NCBI GenBank assembly: GCA_025965495.1
Contig: JAOPWW010000174.1
Span: 1-6,286 of the forward strand
Reading direction: 5' to 3'
DNA length: 6,286 nucleotides
Source: Frankiales bacterium
Lineage (GTDB): Bacteria; Actinomycetota; Actinomycetes; Mycobacteriales; SCTD01
The notes under the pieces: generated by a model
Told to the model about the DNA's origin: nothing
The model's input: the letters and a program-made list of their open reading frames with translations, nothing else
Database searches by the model: none
Made by a program: the position numbers and the translations under genes
Shown here: in pieces, positions 1 to 5,350 of the stretch
How the letters are laid out: the number at the start of each line of letters is the position of its first letter
Position numbering within the stretch: position 1 is the first letter of the stretch

Positions 1-48
1 ACCGCGAAGCGCGTGTTCGCCTCCCGGGTGGTCACCCCCGGGAGCTGA
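1..48 (+). CDS. C-terminal end of an unidentified gene (partial)
   Basis: Reading from base 1 gives 15 sense codons (ending RVVTPGS) and a TGA stop at 46-48. All 15 codons end in G or C, which matches the coding bias of the confirmed genes here, so this is probably the tail of a gene that begins outside the window. It lies 49 bases upstream of menA on the same strand. The fragment is too short to assign a family, and the reading could be chance because stops are rare in DNA this GC-rich. Confidence 0.45.
   Translation, partial: TAKRVFASRVVTPGS
21..44 (+). terminator. Perfect 8-bp stem-loop just before the upstream stop codon
   Basis: CTCCCGGG at 21-28 is exactly complementary to CCCGGGAG at 37-44, with an 8-base loop. 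The stem ends one base before the TGA at 46-48. It could form a GC-rich terminator hairpin between the upstream gene and menA. There is no T-run after it, so a terminator role is an inference. Confidence 0.3.
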
Positions 49-91
49 CCGGGCGCCCGAGCGGCCGCCCGCGCGCCGGTCGGGCACGATC

Positions 92-95
92 GAGG
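92..95 (+). promoter_or_regulatory. Weak ribosome binding site of menA
   Basis: GAGG lies only two bases before the ATG at 98. The spacing is shorter than usual, so it is a weak site. The start is still favoured because the protein's N-terminus matches where MenA proteins normally begin, and no better upstream start is seen. The rest of 49-97 is very GC-rich (GGGCGCCC and GCGGCCGC palindromes), with no promoter I can recognise. Confidence 0.35.
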
Positions 96-97
96 TC

Positions 98-967
98 ATG
101 ACCACCACCGCGCAGTGGGTCGAGGGCGCCCGCCCCCGGACCCTCCCCGCCGCCGTCGCGCCCGTCCTCGTCGGCACCGGAGCCGCCGCCGCGTCCTTCG
201 ACGCCGGCCGCGCCCTGCTGGCCCTGGTCGTCTCGCTCGCCCTGCAGGTCGGCGTGAACTACGCCAACGACTACAGCGACGGCGTCCGCGGCACCGACGC
301 CGACCGCGTCGGACCGCTCCGCCTGGTCGGCAGCGGCACGACGCCGGCCGGGCAGGTCAAGCGGGCCGCGCTGCTGTCCTTCGGGGTCGCCGCCCTCGCC
401 GGGCTGGTGCTGGCGGCCGTCACGACCTGGGCGCTCCTGGTGGTCGGCGCGGTCGCGATCGCCGCGGCCTGGGCCTACACCGGGACCTCCAAGCCCTACG
501 GCTACCGGGGCCTCGGCGAGGTGTCGGTGTTCGTGTTCTTCGGGCTGGTCGCCGTCGTCGGGACCGCCTACGTGCAGGCCGAGGACGTCCTCGGCCGGGC
601 CGTGCTCGGCGGCGTCGCGATGGGCGCGCTGGCCTGCGCGATCCTCGTCGTCAACAACCTGCGCGACATCCCCACCGACGTCGACGCCGGCAAGCGGACG
701 CTGGCCGTGGTGCTCGGCGACGCCCGCACCCGCACGCTCTACGCCGCGCTGGTCGGGCTGGCCTTCCTGGCCGTCGTCGTCCTGGCCGCCGCCGCGACGC
801 CGTGGGCCCTGCTCGGGCTGCTCGCGCTGCCGCTCGCGGTGCCCCCGGTCCGGCTGGTCCTCGGGGACACCACCGGCCGGGCGCTCGTGCCCGTGCTCGG
901 CGAGACCGGGAAGCTGCAGCTCGCCTTGTCCGTGCTGCTCGGGCTGGGACTCGTCCTCGGGCGGTAG
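98..967 (+). CDS. menA: 1,4-dihydroxy-2-naphthoate polyprenyltransferase (MenA)
   Basis: MenA is a membrane UbiA-family prenyltransferase that joins a polyprenyl chain to 1,4-dihydroxy-2-naphthoate, giving demethylmenaquinone for the respiratory chain. The 289-residue product is a normal length. After the N-terminal WVEGARPRTLP stretch, typical of MenA, come about eight or nine hydrophobic membrane segments. The first aspartate-rich motif is NDYSDGVRGTD (residues 57-67), which binds Mg and prenyl diphosphate. The second is NNLRDIPTDVDAGKRTL (186-202). The C-terminal GETGKLQLAL segment (268-277) is also characteristic. The ATG start at 98 fits the family N-terminus. The TAG stop is three bases from the stop of the convergent hydrolase gene. 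No other men genes are visible; the preceding partial gene is unidentified. The assignment is secure. Confidence 0.96.
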   Translation: MTTTAQWVEGARPRTLPAAVAPVLVGTGAAAASFDAGRALLALVVSLALQVGVNYANDYSDGVRGTDADRVGPLRLVGSGTTPAGQVKRAALLSFGVAALAGLVLAAVTTWALLVVGAVAIAAAWAYTGTSKPYGYRGLGEVSVFVFFGLVAVVGTAYVQAEDVLGRAVLGGVAMGALACAILVVNNLRDIPTDVDAGKRTLAVVLGDARTRTLYAALVGLAFLAVVVLAAAATPWALLGLLALPLAVPPVRLVLGDTTGRALVPVLGETGKLQLALSVLLGLGLVLGR

Positions 968-982
968 CGCCTACCGGCCGGG
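956..982. terminator. Bidirectional stem-loop containing both stop codons of menA and the convergent hydrolase gene
   Basis: CGGTAG at 962-967 pairs perfectly with CTACCG at 971-976 around a 3-base loop. The menA TAG (965-967) and the reverse-strand TAG (971-973) both lie in this inner stem. After a G.G mismatch (961/977), bases 956-960 pair with 978-982, including one G.T wobble. The hairpin would form in transcripts from either side, which suits a shared terminator between convergent genes. No T-run follows. Confidence 0.55.
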
Positions 983-2377
983 CAGCGTGCAGGTGTTGGC
1001 GACGTCGCCGGTCGAGGGCCACGGGACGGTGCCGTCGGGGGACGGCGCCTTGCCCCGGGTCACCCACGCGTCGAGCTGCTCGAGCGCGTCGTAGTAGCAG
1101 GGCAGGACCGGGCGGGTGACCTTCGGGAACTCGTCGGCGAGCTGGTCGACGTGGTTGCCGCCCTGGACGACGTAGTAGCGGTGCAGCTTCCCCTTGCCGG
1201 CGGCGTCGACCATCCGGTCGTAGACGTCGCTGTCCTGGCGGATCGGCAGCAGGGTGTCGAGCGTGCCGTGCAGGGTCAGCATCGGCTTGCCGATCCTCCC
1301 CGTCAGCGACACCCGCGCGACGGCGTCCTTCACCGCCTTGGGGCGCGTCGCGTAGTCGTAGTCGGCGTCGCAGCCGGGGACGCCGAGGCCGGCAGGGCAG
1401 AAGGGCGTGCCGGCCTGCGTCGCGCCGTCGTAGGAGGGGTCGAACTCCTCGCGGTACGCGCGCTGGGTGAGGTCCCAGTAGACGGCCTCGTGGTGCGGCC
1501 ACAGCGCCTCCGAGCCCGGGGCGAACCCGGCCCTGATCATCGCCTCGTGGGCTGCGGCGCTGCCGGTGAGCTGGTAGCTCGGGTAGTTCCGCAGGGCCAC
1601 CGGCAGGAAGGTGAACAGGTTGTGCTGGGGGGTGAACAGGGTTCCCTCCCAGTCGACGCCGCCGTCGTAGAGCTCGGGGTGGTGCTCGAGCGCCCAGCGG
1701 GTCAGGTAGCCGCCGTTGGAGATGCCGGTCATGTAGGTGCGCTGCGGCGCCCGGCCGTAGACCTGCCGGACGGCGTCCTTGGCCGCGACGGTCACCTGGG
1801 TGACGCGCTGGTGCCACTCGAGGACGCTGTCGCCGGGACGCTTCCCGGGCCCGAGGCTGTCGGTGTAGAAGTCGTTGCCGCTGTTGCCCTTGTCGGTCGC
1901 GGCGTAGGCGTAGCCGTGGGCGACGGCCCAGTCGCTGATCGCCCGGTCGGTCGCGTACTGCTTGCGGACGCCGGGGGCGCCGGTCACCAGGAGCTTGCCG
2001 TTCCAGGCGTCCGGGAAGCGCATGACGAACTGCGCGTCGTGGTCCTTCCCGCTCTCGGTGTTGTGGGTCGAGTCGTCCGGGAAGTAGCCGTCGACCTGCA
2101 GGCCCGGGGTCGCCGGCTGCGGGGCGGTCCTGAGCGAGGTCAGCGTCGCCCAGTCCGACTCGTCGGTCTTGGCGGCCGCGACCAGGCCCGGCGTCGTGAG
2201 GTCGGTGAGGCAGGCGGGGGCGTCCTGCTGCTGGGCGCCCCGGACCTTCACGGACGCTGCGTGGGGGCAGTGGGCCGTCGCCGCCGTCGGGGCGGCGAGG
2301 GCGCTGCCGGAGGCCAGCACGGCGGTGCCCGCGGCGAGGGCGAGCAGGAGGCGCACGGACGGGCGGGCGAGCGGCAC
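971..2377 (-). CDS. Secreted alpha/beta hydrolase, tannase/feruloyl esterase-like or hydroxybutyrate-oligomer hydrolase-like
   Basis: This 468-residue protein is probably an exported esterase; its substrate is unknown. The GTG start at 2377 is chosen because GGAGG sits five bases upstream and a signal peptide follows at once: basic n-region, hydrophobic core from about residue 9 to 22, and a likely cut after SALA at residue 28. The frame stays open upstream to 3268, but that part lies antisense to the lipase gene. The probable catalytic triad is Ser220 in GISNGG, Asp374 in HGTLD and His409 in GGNH. Six cysteines (37, 56, 327, 336, 427, 463) could form disulfides outside the cell. True tannases and feruloyl esterases of this fold have cysteines next to the catalytic Ser and His; here those positions are Ile219 and Val410, so that activity is doubtful. 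It is convergent with menA and divergent from the lipase gene. Confidence 0.82.
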   Translation of the reverse strand: MPLARPSVRLLLALAAGTAVLASGSALAAPTAATAHCPHAASVKVRGAQQQDAPACLTDLTTPGLVAAAKTDESDWATLTSLRTAPQPATPGLQVDGYFPDDSTHNTESGKDHDAQFVMRFPDAWNGKLLVTGAPGVRKQYATDRAISDWAVAHGYAYAATDKGNSGNDFYTDSLGPGKRPGDSVLEWHQRVTQVTVAAKDAVRQVYGRAPQRTYMTGISNGGYLTRWALEHHPELYDGGVDWEGTLFTPQHNLFTFLPVALRNYPSYQLTGSAAAHEAMIRAGFAPGSEALWPHHEAVYWDLTQRAYREEFDPSYDGATQAGTPFCPAGLGVPGCDADYDYATRPKAVKDAVARVSLTGRIGKPMLTLHGTLDTLLPIRQDSDVYDRMVDAAGKGKLHRYYVVQGGNHVDQLADEFPKVTRPVLPCYYDALEQLDAWVTRGKAPSPDGTVPWPSTGDVANTCTLPGR

Positions 2378-2382
2378 GGGAG

Positions 2383-2387
2383 CCTCC
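2383..2387 (-). promoter_or_regulatory. Ribosome binding site fixing the hydrolase start at 2377
   Basis: On the minus strand GGAGG ends five bases before the GTG at 2377. This spacing and the signal peptide that follows support that start over the next in-frame GTG at 2356, which would shorten the n-region. Confidence 0.7.
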
Positions 2388-2447
2388 GGGAGCGGGGATG
2401 AGGTGTGACGTCTTCGACACGCGGGACCCGATCCCTGCCTGCCCGGT

Positions 2448-2461
2448 GGCACCCTCGTGCC
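2448..2461. repeat. Perfect inverted repeat immediately before the lipase start codon
   Basis: GGCAC (2448-2452) and GTGCC (2457-2461) form a perfect 5-bp stem with the 4-base loop CCTC, ending at the base before the GTG at 2462. In RNA it would cover part of the only nearby purine-rich site, GGTGG at 2445-2449. It could be an operator or a translation-control hairpin. It is short enough to be chance in GC-rich DNA. Confidence 0.35.
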
Positions 2462-3838
2462 GTGCGCCGCCTTCTGCTCCTGCCGCTGCTGTCCGTCCTT
2501 GCGCTGCTGGTGCCCGCCGCCTCGGCCGCGGTCTCGTCGTCGTCGGAGGCCCGGCCGTTCCCGGCCGGCAACGCCCTCAGCAGCTCCGGCCCGGCCCTGC
2601 TGCGGCCCGCGCTGACGTCGTCGCTGCGCTGCTCCGGCGACGTCGCCGGCTCGCCGCTGACCCCCGTGCTGCTCCTGCACGGCACCGGCTCGACCCCGGA
2701 GGAGTCCTGGGGGCCGGTGTACGTGCCGCAGCTGCGGGCGACCGGCCGGCCGGTGTGCACCGTGCAGCTGCCCGCCCGGGCGACGACCGACATGCAGGTG
2801 TCCACGGAGGTCGTCGTCGCCGCGGTCCGGGCGGTCGCGGCCCGCCGGCACGGGCGGATCGACGTCGTCGGGCACAGCCAGGGCGCGACCCTCGGCGTGA
2901 CGGCGCTGAAGTTCTGGCCCGACCTGCCCGGCCTGGTCGAGGACTACGTCGGCCTCGCCCCCACCTTCAACGTCGGCGCGACCGGCGAGGCGATGTGCCA
3001 GCGCCCCTGCTCCGCGCCGTTCCAGCAGCGCCGCGCCGGCTCGCGCTACTTCGCCGGGATCCGCTCCCACGCGCTCCCGCCCGGCCCCTCGTACACGACG
3101 ATCGCCACCCTCACCGACGAGATCGCGACGCCGGAACCGTCGGCCAGCCACCTGGACGGCGCGACGAACGTGGTGCTGCAGGAGCGGTGCCCCGCCAAGG
3201 CGGTCGACCACTTCGGGCTGGTCACGGACGGGACGGTCTTCGCCCTCGTCCTCGACGGGCTGACCCACCCCGGGCCGGTCGACCCCGCCCGCGTCCCGAT
3301 CACGGCCTGCCTGGACGCGCTCCCGCCCGGCAGCGACCCCGTGACGATCGCGCCCCTGGTGGCGACCGCCGTCGCGAACGACCTCGCCGCGAACCAGGCG
3401 TCCGAGAAGCTCTCGGAGGAGCCCCCGGTCCGGTGCTACACGCAGGCGACCTGCACCGACGTCGCCGACCGCGGCCGCCTGCTCGCCTCGGCCCGCGTGT
3501 CCGGCCGCCGCCTGCTGCTCGACGCCCAGGCGCCCGGCCGGCTCACCGTCACGGCGCTGCGTCCCGACGGCACGATCGCCTCCACCCGCAGCGTCGCGCT
3601 CGCGGTCGGCCCGGCCTCGCTCGCGCTGCCGGCCGGCGCCTCCCGGCTGCGCCTCACGACGACGACGCCGTTCTACCGACGCGCGGGCCTGGAGCAGACG
3701 CTGGCGCTGGCCACGACTGCCCCCGCTGCGGCCGCCCCGGGTCCGCAGCTCCCGACGACGGGCGGGCTGCCGTTCGGGCTCGCCGGCCTGGTGGCCGCGG
3801 TCGCGGCGGTCCTCGCGCGGCGGCGCTCAGCCGCCTGA
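2462..3838 (+). CDS. LPXTG-type cell-wall-anchored lipase-like alpha/beta hydrolase
   Basis: This predicted extracellular serine lipase/esterase (458 residues) resembles the lipase class 2/CalB-like group. A signal peptide (basic RR, then a leucine-rich core) probably ends after AASA, residue 22. HGTG (73-76) is the likely oxyanion region. The triad is probably Ser139 in GHSQG, Asp219 in TDEIATP and His250 in VDHFG. Eight cysteines may form disulfides. Residues about 340-420 look like a small beta-rich domain. The C-terminus is a full sorting signal: LPTTG at 430-434, a hydrophobic span to about 452, then RRRSAA, so a sortase should attach it to the wall. The start is GTG at 2462. An in-frame GTG at 2405 would add 19 residues, but those codons have poor GC at third positions and would leave only 27 bases for two divergent promoters. 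No strong ribosome site precedes 2462. The 3' end overlaps the convergent kinase gene by 12 bases. Confidence 0.85.
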   Translation: MRRLLLLPLLSVLALLVPAASAAVSSSSEARPFPAGNALSSSGPALLRPALTSSLRCSGDVAGSPLTPVLLLHGTGSTPEESWGPVYVPQLRATGRPVCTVQLPARATTDMQVSTEVVVAAVRAVAARRHGRIDVVGHSQGATLGVTALKFWPDLPGLVEDYVGLAPTFNVGATGEAMCQRPCSAPFQQRRAGSRYFAGIRSHALPPGPSYTTIATLTDEIATPEPSASHLDGATNVVLQERCPAKAVDHFGLVTDGTVFALVLDGLTHPGPVDPARVPITACLDALPPGSDPVTIAPLVATAVANDLAANQASEKLSEEPPVRCYTQATCTDVADRGRLLASARVSGRRLLLDAQAPGRLTVTALRPDGTIASTRSVALAVGPASLALPAGASRLRLTTTTPFYRRAGLEQTLALATTAPAAAAPGPQLPTTGGLPFGLAGLVAAVAAVLARRRSAA

Positions 3839-3846
3839 GGGCTGCC
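3819..3846. terminator. Bidirectional stem-loop spanning the overlapping lipase and kinase stop codons
   Basis: CTCAG at 3826-3830 pairs with CTGAG at 3835-3839 around a 4-base loop. The minus-strand stop (TCA, 3827-3829) and the plus-strand TGA (3836-3838) form part of the stem. After a G.G mismatch (3825/3840), bases 3819-3824 pair with 3841-3846 with one G.T wobble. It can form in either transcript and may terminate both convergent genes, even though it lies inside coding sequence. No T-run is present. Confidence 0.5.
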
Positions 3847-4630
3847 AGAACGACGGCGGCTGCTCCTCGGCCCGCTGCGCCGCCCGGTCGAGGTCGTCGG
3901 CCTGCCCGCGGAGGGCGGCGAAGACAGGGTCGCCGCCGTCGGCGAGCTGCCGGGTCACCTCGGCGCCCCGGCGGGCCCGCGCTCCCACGGCCCTGCCCGC
4001 GGCGGAGCGGTCGCCGTCGTAGCCGTAGGCGTCGAGCAGCAGGTGCAGGCGCCGGTGCGCCTCGGCCGGCGCCGGGACAGCCACCGGCCAGGCCGAGCCC
4101 GGGGCCAGCAACGGCACCCACGTGAGCGCGGCGTAGGCCAGGTCGAACTCCCGGGACGACGGCCCGGCGCCGTCCCAGTCCACGAACCCCACCAGGTGCC
4201 CGTTCCGGCAGACGGCGTTGTACGGCGCGGCGTCGTGGTGCCCGACGACCAGCCCCGGCTCCCAGCCCCGGGCGGCGAACCACACCGAGCCCGGGGCGGG
4301 CACGAAGTCGGCCGTCGCGTCGTGCAGCCGCCGCAGCCACCGGCCGACGTCGGCGAGCACGGCGTCGGAGGTGACCCAGCCGGGCCAGGGCAGGGCGTCC
4401 CCGACCGTGTCGCCCTCCAGGTACGTGAGCACCTCGCGCCCGTCGTCGTCCAGCCCGAGCACGCGGGGGACGCCGTCCAGGCCCGCCTGCTCGAGGTGCC
4501 GCAGGACGGCGTGCACGGAGGCGGTCCACGCCCGGACCGGCCGGCGCACGGTGTCCCCGACCCGCACGACGCCCGACGTCGTCCGCCCACCGGCCAGGGG
4601 CAGCTCGGCGGCTGGGCCCTCGTCCGACAC
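3827..4630 (-). CDS. Aminoglycoside phosphotransferase (APH) family kinase, substrate unknown
   Basis: This is a 267-residue cytoplasmic kinase of the APH/choline-kinase fold, a normal length. The GTG start at 4630 has AGGAGG four bases upstream; an in-frame start at 4666 would ignore that site. The catalytic loop is GHHDAAPYN (130-138), with Asp133 as likely base and Asn138 as metal ligand. The metal-binding DWD follows at 151-153 in a typical GFVDWDG. In the N-lobe, where aminoglycoside kinases place an ATP-contacting lysine, the segment VVRVGDTVRRPVR (21-33) has only arginines. I recall this Arg-rich form from related actinobacterial proteins, but cannot check it here. The APH family acts on many small molecules, so antibiotic resistance should not be assumed. 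The gene is probably last in an operon with aroA and the GH25 gene. Its end overlaps the lipase gene by 12 bases. Confidence 0.88.
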   Translation of the reverse strand: MSDEGPAAELPLAGGRTTSGVVRVGDTVRRPVRAWTASVHAVLRHLEQAGLDGVPRVLGLDDDGREVLTYLEGDTVGDALPWPGWVTSDAVLADVGRWLRRLHDATADFVPAPGSVWFAARGWEPGLVVGHHDAAPYNAVCRNGHLVGFVDWDGAGPSSREFDLAYAALTWVPLLAPGSAWPVAVPAPAEAHRRLHLLLDAYGYDGDRSAAGRAVGARARRGAEVTRQLADGGDPVFAALRGQADDLDRAAQRAEEQPPSFWQPSGG

Positions 4631-4634
4631 GGGT

Positions 4635-4640
4635 CCTCCT
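4635..4640 (-). promoter_or_regulatory. Strong ribosome binding site of the APH-family kinase
   Basis: AGGAGG on the minus strand, four bases before the GTG at 4630. It is the best Shine-Dalgarno match in the window and decides the start. It lies in the 51-base gap (4631-4681) after the GH25 stop. That gap shows only weak short complementarities and no convincing terminator, so co-transcription with the GH25 gene is likely. Confidence 0.75.
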
Positions 4641-4681
4641 CGGTGGGCCTGCGGGCACCCTCCCACGACCGGGGGCGGCGG

Positions 4682-5350
4682 CTACCCGTCCAGGTCGGCG
4701 AGGCGGGCGACGTCGAGGTCCACCGGTCCCGTCACGCCGTGCACCCGGGCGTGCCCGTGCAGCTGCCAGACCGTCCAGCCCTGCGCCGGCCGCTCGGGGT
4801 AGCTGACCAGCCAGCGGGGCCGGTCCGAGCGCCCGAGCACCGGGTAGGTCTGCTCCCAGTCGCGCCCGACGTACAGCAGCGCCCGCCGCCCCCACGCCTG
4901 CTCGATCCGGCCCAGGAACGCGTCGAGCTCGGCCAGGACGGCGGCGCGCCCCGGGCGGGTGGTGCAGTTGCCGGCGAGCTCGAGGTCGACCGCGGGCGGC
5001 AGGGCGTCGTCGTCGGGGGGAGCGGCGCGCAGGAAGTTCGCGGCCTGCTCGGCGCCGTGCCGGCAGAGGGTGAAGAAGTGGTAGGCGCCGCGACGCAGGC
5101 CGGCGTCGTCGGCGCCGGCCCAGTTGTCGTCGAAGCGCTTGTCGGCGAAGTCGCCGCCCTCGCTGGCCTTGACGTAGGCGAAGGCGGTCCGGTCGTCCGC
5201 GACCCGGTCCCAGTCGATGCGCCCCTGGTGGTTGCTGACGTCGATGCCGTAGGACTCACCGGCGCGCAGGGGCGCGCGGGCGTGGGGCGGCTCGCTGCCG
5301 CCGCACGCCGTCACGAGCAGGAGCAGTCCGGCCAGGGCGGCGCGCCGCAC
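4682..5350 (-). CDS. GH25-family muramidase (lysozyme-like) lipoprotein
   Basis: This 222-residue enzyme is predicted to cut the beta-1,4 bond between N-acetylmuramic acid and N-acetylglucosamine in peptidoglycan, outside the membrane. The GTG start at 5350 gives a short lipoprotein signal: MRR, a leucine-rich core, then the lipobox VTAC with Cys16 as the lipid-modified residue. The GH25 domain fills the rest: GIDVSNHQG (35-43), AYVKASEG (58-65), RGAYHFF (87-93), the catalytic VDLE with Asp122 and Glu124, VSYPERP (182-188), WQLHG (195-199) and GPVDLDV (208-214). Cys96 and Cys129 could form a disulfide. There is no separate wall-binding domain. Its start codon shares one base with the aroA stop (TAGTG), with no good ribosome site of its own, so translation is probably coupled to aroA. 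The protein may act in wall turnover of the producing cell; that is inference. Confidence 0.92.
   Translation of the reverse strand: MRRAALAGLLLLVTACGGSEPPHARAPLRAGESYGIDVSNHQGRIDWDRVADDRTAFAYVKASEGGDFADKRFDDNWAGADDAGLRRGAYHFFTLCRHGAEQAANFLRAAPPDDDALPPAVDLELAGNCTTRPGRAAVLAELDAFLGRIEQAWGRRALLYVGRDWEQTYPVLGRSDRPRWLVSYPERPAQGWTVWQLHGHARVHGVTGPVDLDVARLADLDG

Larger units (their letters stand above)
2378..2461. promoter_or_regulatory. Divergent intergenic region between two secreted hydrolase genes
   Basis: These 84 bases separate the starts of the minus-strand hydrolase (2377) and the plus-strand lipase (2462), so both promoters probably lie here or overlap the gene starts. The region is less biased than the flanking genes: read in the lipase frame from 2405, six of 18 codons end in A or T, unlike the coding sequence. 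I see no convincing -35/-10 pair. It contains GACGTC at 2407-2412 and an inverted repeat at 2448-2461. Confidence 0.5.

Noticed and set aside
2378..3268. Upstream extension of the minus-strand hydrolase frame, giving a 765-residue protein
   Set aside because: The extension is antisense to the well-supported lipase gene, while the start at 2377 has a good ribosome site and signal peptide. Long open antisense frames are expected at this GC content.
2398..4125. Long plus-strand frame starting at an ATG with GGGAG five bases upstream
   Set aside because: It overlaps the lipase in another frame, then runs through the kinase gene, and its product is an Arg/Pro/Ala-rich shadow sequence with no domain. 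The ribosome-site match looks accidental.
3827..4630. Antibiotic resistance gene
   Set aside because: The APH fold is shared by many kinases with non-antibiotic substrates. The gene has host-like codon use and sits in an operon-like housekeeping context, with no mobile element nearby.
4643..4666. Terminator between the GH25 and kinase genes (GTGGG...CCCAC)
   Set aside because: Only five base pairs with a long unpaired interior and no T-run; not better than chance in this composition.
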